DNA of 49,107 bases. Origin: an uncultured Bacteroidia bacterium (GTDB lineage Bacteria; Bacteroidota; Bacteroidia; Bacteroidales; UBA932). The notes beneath the pieces are model-generated. The model was given only the letters and a program-made list of their open reading frames with translations. It was not told the origin of the DNA and searched no databases. The DNA lies in the NCBI GenBank assembly GCA_902782225.1, contig CACZMF010000017.1, positions 1 through 49,107 of the forward strand, in the 5' to 3' direction. Positions 42,362 to 48,960 of this stretch are shown one piece after another. Each line of letters starts with the position of its first letter. The first letter of the stretch is position 1. Position numbers and translations under genes: made by a program.

Positions 42362-43393
42362 TTATACCCCTTTTCTTTTTTTCTGCCCAAGTCTCTGTAA
42401 TGACCTAAGACTATTCACAGACAAGTCCAAAATGGATATCTGGGTTTTGGTGTGGTTGCGGAGTTTGAAATGGAGTAGGTGGTTAGCAAAGTAAGTAAAG
42501 AGTTCTTCTCTGACTCCCTCGTTCATCCCCAGGTCAAAGAAATAATGTTCAAGCCCTTTTCTGAATTCTTCCAACTGCTGGGAGCGAGTATGCAGGGGGT
42601 TATTGGTGTACCACTTGTTTGGGTAACTTTTGCATAGGTATTTGAAGTACGTTTTAATCTGTTTGTTTTCTACGTATATTTCCAGCCTTTGCATTGTGTC
42701 TGACATGCCATTCCATGCCCGCGTTAGGACATCTTTGTCGGGGCGTGATTGTGCAAGTTCCCGTGCCTTGTCATATACTTTTAACTCACAGGTGTTACCT
42801 GACTCCGTTTTGTTCCCATGAATGTATAGGGTCGGACGTGGCGCTTTCTTTAAACGGCTGCGTTGATAATATTCCCAATATCCTTCCAGTGTTTCGTCAG
42901 GCTTTCTGACCTTCTTCCAAAGTAAAATCATGTCGAAAACATCTGGTTTCCCTACGGCATAATTGATTCTGTTAATAACACTTGCCTCGGTGTCACAAGC
43001 GATTTCCATCGAAGTGATATTGTTGAATGTCAATCCCAGTGTTTGAAATGCAAAAAAAGGAAGCGAGAAATAATTGTATTTTTTGCCATCAATGACATAC
43101 GTAGTCTGGTACAAGCCCTTTGTGTCATAGCAAAAAAAACACTTGCTCCCATATTTCTGAGACTTGTTAAATGTGAAAGTTCCTAATAAGGTAGGGGGCG
43201 TGTCCTCTACGTATAACTGAGCAGTTATGTCCTTGTCGTTAACTTTTTCAGGACTTTCAAACGAAAGGAAAAAACCGTCATAATGGATTTCTCTTTTTCG
43301 GTCACTGTGATATGTATTGTATAAGGTGTCAAAGAAATTCTCTGGCTGTAAGAGGCAAATTCTTACTTTGTCTAAATTGAAAATCGTCTTCAT
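42362..43393 (-). CDS. Probable Rep_trans-type replication initiation/relaxase protein
   Basis: A 343-residue protein from the ATG at 43393 (MKTIFNLDKVRICLL). The ATG at 43420 is excluded because a -7 box covers it. The centre has features of the Rep_trans family (pT181 Rep, and the MOBT relaxases of ICEBs1/Tn916): a strand LYIHGNKTES, then ELKVYDKARELAQS, and RLEIYVENKQIKTYFKY, corresponding to the YDK and R-x-E elements. Such proteins nick DNA at an origin through a tyrosine. If correct, it would drive replication or mobilisation of the element. The assignment rests on motif pattern only. Confidence 0.5.
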   Translation of the reverse strand: MKTIFNLDKVRICLLQPENFFDTLYNTYHSDRKREIHYDGFFLSFESPEKVNDKDITAQLYVEDTPPTLLGTFTFNKSQKYGSKCFFCYDTKGLYQTTYVIDGKKYNYFSLPFFAFQTLGLTFNNITSMEIACDTEASVINRINYAVGKPDVFDMILLWKKVRKPDETLEGYWEYYQRSRLKKAPRPTLYIHGNKTESGNTCELKVYDKARELAQSRPDKDVLTRAWNGMSDTMQRLEIYVENKQIKTYFKYLCKSYPNKWYTNNPLHTRSQQLEEFRKGLEHYFFDLGMNEGVREELFTYFANHLLHFKLRNHTKTQISILDLSVNSLRSLQRLGQKKRKGV

Positions 43394-43417
43394 CTTATCG
43401 GTGCTTATTGTCGTACG

Positions 43418-43425
43418 CAAATATA
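43418..43425 (-). promoter_or_regulatory. -7 box TATATTTG of the Rep_trans-like gene
   Basis: A perfect TAnnTTTG on the minus strand, 24 nt before the chosen ATG at 43393. Confidence 0.6.
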
Positions 43426-43581
43426 CAAAATTGCGACAGCATTACCTTATTTGTTAAGAAACAATCTATATCTTTTATGAGTTCAAGAGGGAGGGAGTTT
43501 ACTGGTGTTTGTTTTCAATAATCATATATAAATCACAGGAACAACCCCAAAACCGACTATTATTGCCAAACCGACTATTTA

Positions 43582-43601
43582 TTGGCAAATGGATTTGCCA
43601 A
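43582..43601. promoter_or_regulatory. Perfect 9-bp-arm palindrome over the HNH gene start
   Basis: TTGGCAAAT-GG-ATTTGCCAA is a perfect inverted repeat covering the ATG at 43589 and ending at the next in-frame ATG at 43601. Just upstream CCGACTATT is repeated at about 21-bp spacing (43553 and 43571). The cluster looks like an operator. Confidence 0.5.
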
Positions 43602-44083
43602 TGAACGTAAAATATTATAGGGGGGAAATATGGATGCCGATTAAGGGGTATGAAGGTCGATATGATATCAGCAATTTTGGACGCGTTCGCTGCCACGACT
43701 ACCGTCGGAAGGGAGTGTTGAAGATAATGAAAACAACAGCTCAACAGGGTTATTACATTAAGGTAGCTCTTCGGGGTGATAATGGAAAAACTAAGTATTA
43801 TAGGGTTCATCGTTTGGTTGCAGAGGCTTTCCTTGATGCTCCACGACCAGAACAAACGCAGGTAGAACACCTTGACTGTGACAAGCATAATAACAATGTC
43901 GAAAATTTGCGATGGACACACCCCAAGGGCAATATGGCTAACCCCCTGACAAGATATCACCTTTCCGTAGGACACATGTGCCCATGTGAAGAAACAAGGG
44001 CAAGGATGTCAGCAGGTCAATTAAGAAGGTTTGCACGGGAACGGGCAACAAAAACGGGACGGTATGCACCCTCCCGTGTATGA
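43589..44083 (+). CDS. NUMOD4-HNH endonuclease
   Basis: A 164-residue protein: an N-terminal NUMOD4 motif (IWMPIKGYEGRYDISNFGRVR) followed by an HNH domain with VHRLVAEAFL, the metal-site segment VEHLDCDKHNNNVENLRW and a downstream basic tail. Free-standing HNH nucleases of this kind are homing endonucleases common on phages and mobile elements. The start may be 43589 or 43601; the palindrome at the start suggests control there. It is the only + strand gene between the integrase and the XRE gene. Confidence 0.88.
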   Translation: MDLPMNVKYYRGEIWMPIKGYEGRYDISNFGRVRCHDYRRKGVLKIMKTTAQQGYYIKVALRGDNGKTKYYRVHRLVAEAFLDAPRPEQTQVEHLDCDKHNNNVENLRWTHPKGNMANPLTRYHLSVGHMCPCEETRARMSAGQLRRFARERATKTGRYAPSRV

Positions 44084-44114
44084 TAGATTTTGATAACGAA
44101 GTAAACAAAAGTAA

Positions 44115-44756
44115 TCAGAGAAATCTCTTCAACTTCTGCAATGTTCCAAGCGACGTTCCAGTAATAGCCCTTACGTTTCGCATACTGATACCCTTTCGTA
44201 GCAGGCTGAGTTCCTTTGCGTATTCTTCACGGTAGGAATCTTCGCTCTTCTGATAACCCTGTCTCCCAAGTCGGAGTTCAGGGTTCTCCTTGCGCCTTTG
44301 TATGTATGCACGGTAGCCCATAGAGAGGCGTGTGCGAATTTGTTCGCGCTCGTAACTCGCAACGCTCAAAACCACAGATAACAGCATTTCTGTGATAGCC
44401 GATATCTTTCCGTCCTGTAACGTTTCAAGGTTATAATTTGCCAAGTAAAGGTTCACGCCATTGTCGGCAAGCGTCCTGATAATCTGCACCCCTGTAAGAA
44501 GGTCACGGCTCACCCTGTCAATGGAAGTGGCGCAGCAGTAGTCAATCTTGTTTTCTTTGACAAAGGCTATCAAGTCCAAGATTTCTTGTCTCTTCTCCAA
44601 AGGGGCGGCTCCTGACACATAGTTGCCAAACACCTTGACTATCTCCCAATCTCGCTGCTTGCAGATTTCGGTCAGCGTATCAATCTGATATTGGTAGTCC
44701 TGCAATCCTTTTTCTTTTTCTGTCGAACACCTTACAAGGCAAACACACCTTTTCAT
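44115..44756 (-). CDS. Serine recombinase (resolvase/invertase family)
   Basis: A 213-residue protein with the resolvase N-terminal catalytic domain: nucleophile S11 in LVRCSTEKEKG, conserved TSIDRVSRD and the arginine-containing YEREQIRTRLSMG helix. A C-terminal helix-turn-helix follows (LLRKGISMRNVRAITGTSLGTLQKL). It could resolve multimers or invert DNA. No inverted crossover sites are recognised nearby. It is the last gene of a minus-strand run of small genes starting near 46022, 7 nt after the preceding gene's stop. Confidence 0.9.
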   Translation of the reverse strand: MKRCVCLVRCSTEKEKGLQDYQYQIDTLTEICKQRDWEIVKVFGNYVSGAAPLEKRQEILDLIAFVKENKIDYCCATSIDRVSRDLLTGVQIIRTLADNGVNLYLANYNLETLQDGKISAITEMLLSVVLSVASYEREQIRTRLSMGYRAYIQRRKENPELRLGRQGYQKSEDSYREEYAKELSLLRKGISMRNVRAITGTSLGTLQKLKRFL

Positions 44757-44763
44757 ATCCTTA

Positions 44764-45078
44764 TTACTTTGAGATTCCGTAAGTTTTCTTAACCCTGTTA
44801 GCGTAGTCAGGGCAGCGTTCTACCATGCCGTCGATTGTCGATACCAGACAGTCCAAGTACACCTCTGTTTCTTCCTGTTTGATGCTGCCATCTGGATTGA
44901 AAGTTCGGACGGTGAAGGTGTCTGTTCCTTCGTCATATACGACATTAACAAGCCCTGTATGCATGTATCCACGCACATAGAATGCAAGCCCATTCTCAAT
45001 CGCATAGGCACTGTGAAAACCCCATGAAAACAGAACCATAAGGTTTGTTCGAAGTATCTGTAAAATGTATTTTGCCAT
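44764..45078 (-). CDS. Hypothetical protein (mobile-element small gene)
   Basis: A 104-residue protein with a hydrophobic N-terminal third (ILQILRTNLMVLFSWGFHSA), a beta-rich middle and a charged C-terminal helix (ERCPDYANRVKKTYG). I do not recognise the family. It sits between two short genes with gaps of 6-7 nt, so it is part of the same operon. Confidence 0.6.
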   Translation of the reverse strand: MAKYILQILRTNLMVLFSWGFHSAYAIENGLAFYVRGYMHTGLVNVVYDEGTDTFTVRTFNPDGSIKQEETEVYLDCLVSTIDGMVERCPDYANRVKKTYGISK

Positions 45079-45084
45079 GTCAGT

Positions 45085-45279
45085 TTAATGTTTCAGAATG
45101 TCGTAAATGGTGTCCAAATCAAATTCGCGGTCAATCGGTTCTGAGGGGTGTGCTGCATACACTATAATGAAGCCACAGTTGGCAATGTGACATTGTGCAA
45201 CACATTTATCGTACCCCTGATATTTGTCAAGTTCATCGGCTGTCAGCGTCTGGAATTCAAGTCCGTAGTTGGTCTTCAT
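45085..45279 (-). CDS. Hypothetical protein (64 aa)
   Basis: A 64-residue acidic protein (MKTNYGLEFQTLTADELDKY start, DREFDLDTIYDILKH end) with no motif I recognise. It is spaced 6 nt before the next gene in the operon. A strong hairpin lies just upstream, between it and the WYL_2-like gene. Confidence 0.55.
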   Translation of the reverse strand: MKTNYGLEFQTLTADELDKYQGYDKCVAQCHIANCGFIIVYAAHPSEPIDREFDLDTIYDILKH

Positions 45280-45299
45280 TTCTGTGTGTGTGGTGTAGT

Positions 45300-45323
45300 G
45301 GGGAGGTATATTTCAACCTCCCC
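45300..45323 (-). promoter_or_regulatory. Intra-operon hairpin
   Basis: GGGGAGGT and ACCTCCCC form an 8-bp perfect stem with an 8-nt loop (45308-45315). No T-run follows, so it is more likely an mRNA-stability or processing element than a terminator. Confidence 0.5.
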
Positions 45324-45333
45324 TTAGAAACAA

Positions 45334-45705
45334 TCAATAAACCTTCACCAAAGTTTCGTACGAGAAGCAACGGAACTGATTTTTCTGCAAATCGAGCACT
45401 GTGAAATTGCCATAAATGCTGTTAGGTACGCCTGTGCCCTTGATTTTGGGCTGAATGAGGTTTCCGTAAAGGCAGCACACCATGTGGCGAAGTTCTCCAG
45501 TGCTCTTTTTGATGAAATCTATCTCGACGATTTCGCCCTTTGAAAGCCTTTTCTTCAATTCCGAAATCATTGCGAGTTTGGCACCTAAAAGAACAGGATT
45601 GAGATTGCCGTGCGTCTTGGCAAGCATGTAGGAAGCACGTTCCATATCAACGTCGTTGACACTGATAACATTGGAAACAGGGGCGGAGGTAACAATAGTT
45701 GTCAT
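45334..45705 (-). CDS. WYL_2/SH3-barrel-like small protein (DUF2693 type)
   Basis: A 123-residue protein from the ATG at 45705 (MTTIVTSAP); a longer in-frame start at 45732 adds nine residues. The C-terminal half has the pattern LSKGEIVEIDFIKKSTGELRH and ends in a strand with FRCFSYETLVKV, resembling the Sm/SH3-like barrels (DUF2693, WYL_2) of Bacteroidetes phages and elements, whose function is unknown. It lies in the minus-strand operon. Confidence 0.6.
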   Translation of the reverse strand: MTTIVTSAPVSNVISVNDVDMERASYMLAKTHGNLNPVLLGAKLAMISELKKRLSKGEIVEIDFIKKSTGELRHMVCCLYGNLIQPKIKGTGVPNSIYGNFTVLDLQKNQFRCFSYETLVKVY

Positions 45706-45746
45706 ATCAAAATCTATTATGGGGTTAAACATTCAAAAACAATAAG

Positions 45747-46022
45747 TTAGTCACCATAGTAACGACCACGAACTCCGTAATAGTCGGAGGGGACTTCGCA
45801 GGGAAAGAAAGAAGGCTGAGGATTGGAAATCCTTTCGTCAATCTTATCAAGGAATCGGTTAGCCTCTTCAACGCTGTGGAAGATGTACCCACTGAAATGA
45901 TATCCGTCCTTATCGAAGTTCTTAAGGAACAGGGAGACACCAAGGAAGTCCTTGACAATTTGCCACTGTGCTCCGTTCAAGGTGGTGCGGTATGTGATTT
46001 CTTCTTTCATTTCTTGTCCCAT
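45747..46022 (-). CDS. Hypothetical protein, first gene of the small-gene operon
   Basis: A 91-residue protein from the ATG at 46022 (MGQEMKEEITYRTT). The longer start at 46085 lies upstream of the -7 box at 46033-46040, so it is rejected. The chain is acidic with a C-terminal aromatic stretch (SDYYGVRGRYYGD) and no motif I recognise. It leads the operon that ends with the serine recombinase. Confidence 0.6.
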   Translation of the reverse strand: MGQEMKEEITYRTTLNGAQWQIVKDFLGVSLFLKNFDKDGYHFSGYIFHSVEEANRFLDKIDERISNPQPSFFPCEVPSDYYGVRGRYYGD

Positions 46023-46032
46023 TTTGTTATTA

Positions 46033-46064
46033 CAAAGGTAAGAATAAAATATGACAAATGCAAA
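46033..46064 (-). promoter_or_regulatory. Promoter of the small-gene operon (TTTG-N20-TACCTTTG)
   Basis: On the minus strand TTTG (46061-46064) and TACCTTTG (46033-46040) are 20 nt apart, a good Bacteroidetes promoter. It is back to back with the XRE promoter. Confidence 0.65.
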
Positions 46065-46078
46065 TATTTTTATGCTGT

Positions 46079-46111
46079 TTTGCATATTTTTCCATGCTTT
46101 TACTATATTTG
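46079..46111 (+). promoter_or_regulatory. Promoter of the XRE gene (TTTG-N21-TATATTTG)
   Basis: TTTG (46079-46082) and TATATTTG (46104-46111) are well spaced, 16 nt before the XRE ATG. The divergent layout is the classic one for a regulator controlling both directions. Confidence 0.65.
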
Positions 46112-46127
46112 TCAGAAAAACACACTT

Positions 46128-46427
46128 ATGATTGAACTAACGAAGGAATACATTAGCGGTCTTATCGAGCAGCGGGGTATGACGAAGGTAGAATTTGCCG
46201 CCAAAATGGGCTATAAGGAGCGACAGTACCTTGATTCCGTCCTGAACAACAAGAAGAAGGATATCACTACTGTTGTTAAGATGGCAGAGGTTCTTGGAAT
46301 GCCCTTGTTGGAATTCATTGGTGAGGTGGAGCCTGAGCGAACAATCTACGGACAGGTGTTTGTGGATAGGAAGCCATATCAGATAAACTCCAAAGAAGAT
46401 TTGGAGTCTTTGCTCAGAATTGTTTAA
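46128..46427 (+). CDS. XRE-family transcriptional regulator
   Basis: A 99-residue protein with an N-terminal lambda-repressor-like helix-turn-helix (ISGLIEQRGMTKVEFAAKMGYKERQ, about residues 9-60) and a short C-terminal segment (ERTIYGQVFVDRKPYQINSKE) that resembles the extensions of Bacteroidetes XRE proteins. The start at 46128 matches the promoter. It is divergent from the small-gene operon and is the best candidate regulator of the element. Confidence 0.85.
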   Translation: MIELTKEYISGLIEQRGMTKVEFAAKMGYKERQYLDSVLNNKKKDITTVVKMAEVLGMPLLEFIGEVEPERTIYGQVFVDRKPYQINSKEDLESLLRIV

Positions 46428-46511
46428 TAATGATAATCTATTACGTTATTAATCTCTATTTGTTATTGCGTGTTAGTAGTTTATTCATATCTTTACAATA
46501 AAATTATGCTC

Positions 46512-46946
46512 ATGAAAACATTCATCAGACTTAGTGCAATTATTCTGTTGTGCTCTACACTTCTCTTTGGCTGTAATGGTATTCAGACAGACGACCCCTC
46601 TAAAAACGACCTCCCTAAAAACCCGTTAGCGGGCACCTTATGGAGTTATGATGATGTGACTTCTCTTGGTAAAGAACAATATACCCGTTATATTGAGTTT
46701 CTTGACGAGACCAATGTTAGGATTTGGGATACTAACAATATGTCGTCAAATGCAGTGGCAACAGGCACATACTCTATTAGCGGCTCTAATGTTACGTTTA
46801 ATGGAGTTTGGAGTAAGTATTGGATGAAGTATTATATAAGGGCTACATTTACAAGTAATACAATTACTGCATATTATAAATACACTGCATATGATTCAAG
46901 TGAAACGTGGGGCTCTGAGTTTCAAGAGATTTACACAAAAAAATAG
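46512..46946 (+). CDS. Cargo lipoprotein (lipocalin-like/DUF-type, unknown function)
   Basis: A 144-residue protein with a lipoprotein signal (lipobox LLFGC) and a beta-rich domain (TYSISGSNVTFNGVWSKY, ITAYYKYTAYDSSETWG) like the small exported 'lipocalin-like' domains of Bacteroidetes. An ATG at 46506 is an alternative start. A weak box TATCTTTA is at 46488-46495. The stop is followed in the same frame, with no gap, by a decapitated DNA methyltransferase, so it marks a recombination junction. Codon usage is AT-rich. Confidence 0.7.
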   Translation: MKTFIRLSAIILLCSTLLFGCNGIQTDDPSKNDLPKNPLAGTLWSYDDVTSLGKEQYTRYIEFLDETNVRIWDTNNMSSNAVATGTYSISGSNVTFNGVWSKYWMKYYIRATFTSNTITAYYKYTAYDSSETWGSEFQEIYTKK

Positions 46947-47327
46947 TGTCACATCATTGATTTCCCCGTAAGGGAATATGACATCATAACCAACCCTCCG
47001 TATGATGAAAACCTGATAGCAATTGTTAAACGCTGCCTATCCATTTGTAAGAACAAAGTTGCAATGCTGCTACCCATCCAGTATCTTAGTGGCAAGGAGC
47101 GTTATAGTGAGTTATATGTGAAGTTCCCTCCGTCACGGGTCTATATCTACTGTGAGCGAATCAACATTGCCAAAGACGGTGATTTTGAAAAATTCTGCGA
47201 CAGTGGAGCCAACATGACCATATATGCATGGTATGTATGGGAGAAGGGGTATCATGGTTCTACGGAGTTGCGGTGGATTCACAACGACAAGAATGAACAG
47301 AACACTCACGGTGAGGTCTCTTTTTAA
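46947..47327 (+). pseudogene. 5'-truncated N6-adenine DNA methyltransferase remnant
   Basis: Directly after the lipoprotein stop the same frame stays open and reads YDIITNPPYDENL, containing the catalytic motif IV NPPY of adenine methyltransferases. It continues with VAMLLPIQYLSGKERY, PPSRVYIYCERI and ANMTIYAWYVWEKGY, and stops at 47325-47327. The SAM-binding motif I half is absent, and there is no start codon until 47064, after the NPPY motif. The remaining 126 codons therefore cannot make an active enzyme. The intact ancestor was probably the phage/element type of orphan methyltransferase. Confidence 0.75.
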
Positions 47328-47408
47328 TCTAAAAGATGAAGGTTAGAATACGGTGTTCACCTTCCCTATACAAATAATTAGAACAAAACTTGTATAGGAC
47401 AAAATGAT

Positions 47409-47438
47409 GGCTCAGGAACAAGCTCCTGAGCCTTTTTT
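47409..47438 (+). terminator. Terminator after the methyltransferase remnant
   Basis: GGCTCAGGA / TCCTGAGCC, a 9-bp perfect stem with a 6-nt loop, is followed by TTTTTT. It is the strongest intrinsic terminator in the element. The stop of the convergent 75-aa gene lies at its end. Confidence 0.85.
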
Positions 47439-47664
47439 ACAGCAGAACATCATCAAAGGTGTCACCATCCTGTTCGCTCTTGGGCGGTATCTTCGACCAA
47501 TAACCTCCCGTATCGGCTTTCAGACCGTTTGATATCTTTGCGCACCATTCAGGATTGCGTGGGTTTGCTGCATTGTAAGCCTTCAACGAGGCGGAAATCT
47601 TTTGAGCGGTCTCAGGACTAACACCTCTGTCCTGACGTTTGTAGTTTTTCTTAGTTGTTTCCAT
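47437..47664 (-). CDS. Hypothetical protein with NUMOD3-like pattern (75 aa)
   Basis: A 75-residue basic/acidic protein. Its centre (SPETAQKISASLKAYNAANP, then EWCAKISNGLKA) resembles NUMOD3 DNA-binding repeats of homing endonucleases; the C-terminus is acidic (DGDTFDDVLL). No nuclease domain is present, so it may be a fragment or a small DNA-binding protein. It converges on the terminator at 47409-47438. Confidence 0.45.
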   Translation of the reverse strand: METTKKNYKRQDRGVSPETAQKISASLKAYNAANPRNPEWCAKISNGLKADTGGYWSKIPPKSEQDGDTFDDVLL

Positions 47665-48094
47665 GTTTCCTGTGTTTTACTATAAATAGTGGCTTGTTAA
47701 GAAAACTAAGGTTGTTAGGTCGTTTTTCTTTGTGCTGATTTTCACAGGGGAAAATTTTTCGGAAACGGCTCCCCGTCTTGGAAAACCTCAAAATTCTGGG
47801 AAAAATTTTTGTTCGGAACAGTGGTAGCGTAATAAGCCTAACAGATAAGTAAACTTAGTTAGGGGAGTGTACATCTAACAATTCTTAAAAATTTTTAATA
47901 ATTACACAAGCAACAGTTGGCACGTGGATTCCTGTGCGTTTTCAAAATGTAATTACTTAACGGGATATTAGGTTTTATCTACTGTGTAAAGAACTCTCAG
48001 TCAAAGCAAAACCTTGATATACATCGGCAAATCTGGCCGTAATAGTTTGTCGTGAATCTGAGCTGTTTTGGGGTGGAATGAGACAAATAGAAAA
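47665..48094. other. 430-bp gene-free AT-rich segment (possible origin or oriT)
   Basis: No convincing gene. It contains AT-rich runs, short palindromes (AAAAATTTTT at about 47888, GTAATTAC at about 47949) and a C/G-rich island at 47757-47785. It lies between the 75-aa gene and the right-end helix-turn-helix gene, where small mobilisable elements often keep an origin. No nick-site motif can be named. Confidence 0.3.
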
Positions 48095-48706
48095 TCAGTC
48101 AGGTTCGTGCCTTGCTTTCGGATGATTAAGAAATGCCTGAACGTCTTTTTGGGTGTACCAAAATTTGTCACTGCCCTCATATTTGGTGTAGCCCAGATAA
48201 CCCTTCTCCCTGAATTTCCTAAGACGTTCCTCTTTAATGTCGAGGAGGTTCATTATGTCCGCGTTTGTGAAGACAAGTTCATTATTAACCAACTTGTACT
48301 GTGGGCGTAATATGGAAATGAAATTGGACTTTGCCAGTGTTTTGAGGATATCAATTACACGAAGAATGGCTTGTTCTCGGAAATAAATAACAGCTCCGAA
48401 AGTCTCGTTAGGAACCTCTATCCATTCAAGTTTGGAATTAACTTCCAGTAAACGGCACGTTGATAGGTAATCGTCACCAATGATGTCCTGAACACAGAAC
48501 TGGCTGATGAGGTTAGTGAATTGCCACGGCAAGAATTCTTTTTCCCCCTTACCGTTAATATCTGTGCCGTCACCACATGATTCGTCATAGATAAGCTCTG
48601 CGGGTTCATTCTCGTGCCATTCTCCCCGTTGCTTTCTCTTCTCCTTGTTTTCACTAATCAAGGTAGCATACTGGGTCACAATCGATTCTTGCCTGTTGGG
48701 TTCCAT
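48095..48706 (-). CDS. Helix-turn-helix protein, possible excisionase/regulator
   Basis: A 203-residue protein from the ATG at 48706 (MEPNRQESIV); the longer start at 48757 lies upstream of the -7 box at 48727-48734 and is rejected. The last 70 residues form a MerR/excisionase-like helix-turn-helix (TNADIMNLLDIKEERLRKF, then KEGSD-like wing and YTQKDVQAFLNHP), common on Bacteroidetes integrative elements. The N-terminal part has no motif I know. At the right end of the element it is a candidate directionality factor for the tyrosine integrase. Confidence 0.75.
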   Translation of the reverse strand: MEPNRQESIVTQYATLISENKEKRKQRGEWHENEPAELIYDESCGDGTDINGKGEKEFLPWQFTNLISQFCVQDIIGDDYLSTCRLLEVNSKLEWIEVPNETFGAVIYFREQAILRVIDILKTLAKSNFISILRPQYKLVNNELVFTNADIMNLLDIKEERLRKFREKGYLGYTKYEGSDKFWYTQKDVQAFLNHPKARHEPD

Positions 48707-48726
48707 TCTATTTTTGATTAATAGTG

Positions 48727-48734
48727 CAAATATA
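48727..48734 (-). promoter_or_regulatory. -7 box TATATTTG of the right-end HTH gene
   Basis: A perfect TAnnTTTG on the minus strand, 20 nt before the ATG at 48706. Confidence 0.6.
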
Positions 48735-48800
48735 TAGAAAACCGATTGTTTGTCCAAAAGTACACTGGTGCGTGATTTGCCTTGTTTTATGTGGAAGTCT

Positions 48801-48828
48801 GTTTGTCTATTCTATGAATATACCTTTG
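48801..48828 (+). promoter_or_regulatory. Outward-facing promoter-like sequence at the right end
   Basis: GTTTGTCTATT (48801-48811, also found twice at the left end) is followed by TACCTTTG (48821-48828). It reads toward and across the right att copy. After excision and circularisation it would face the integrase gene. Confidence 0.45.
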
Positions 48829-48860
48829 TAATTGATTGATAATCATATATATTATTCCGT

Positions 48861-48879
48861 TTTAACGAGGAAGAATATT
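48861..48879 (+). repeat. Second att copy (attR of element 1 / junction with element 2)
   Basis: An exact 19-bp copy of the left att core (TTTAACGAGGAAGAATATT). It recreates the codons for NEEEY plus a stop. The sequence beyond it differs from that at attL and holds a new gene start. Confidence 0.88.
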
Positions 48880-48915
48880 AGGGGCTTAACTGACTGAAAT
48901 ACAGAGAATTAACTC

Positions 48916-48949
48916 GGATGGGTGCCATTTTAGCGAATGGTGCCCATCC
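48916..48949. terminator. Hairpin between att and the next gene
   Basis: A 14-bp stem with two G-T pairs (arms 48916-48929 and 48936-48949), loop TTAGCG, followed by TCATTTTATC. It could stop transcripts leaving element 1, or act as an attenuator ahead of the next gene. Confidence 0.55.
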
Positions 48950-48960
48950 TCATTTTATCG

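Larger units (their letters stand above)
40741..48879. mobile_element. About 8.1-kb integrative element (tyrosine integrase type)
   Basis: The segment is bounded by a 19-bp direct repeat, is visibly AT-richer than the flanking core genes and contains mobile-element functions only: tyrosine integrase, probable Rep_trans replication/mobilisation protein, HNH endonuclease, serine recombinase, XRE regulator, a truncated methyltransferase and helix-turn-helix proteins. It has no structural phage genes, no conjugation genes and no transposase. It is most like a small mobilisable or satellite element that depends on a helper (inference). No antibiotic-resistance gene is visible. Confidence 0.82.

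Noticed and set aside
43499-43975. 158-codon frame opposite the HNH gene
   Set aside because: Antisense to a clear NUMOD4-HNH gene and with no recognisable domain.
46947-47063. Functional methyltransferase with a non-ATG start
   Set aside because: The SAM-binding half is missing whatever the start codon, and the frame is closed by the lipoprotein stop.
48068-48310. 80-codon + strand frame at the end of the right HTH gene
   Set aside because: Overlaps the C-terminal helix-turn-helix coding region on the other strand and lacks motifs.
40741-48879. tRNA gene as the attachment site
   Set aside because: The 19-bp repeat shows no cloverleaf and lies in a protein-coding 3' end; no tRNA was recognised anywhere in the window.
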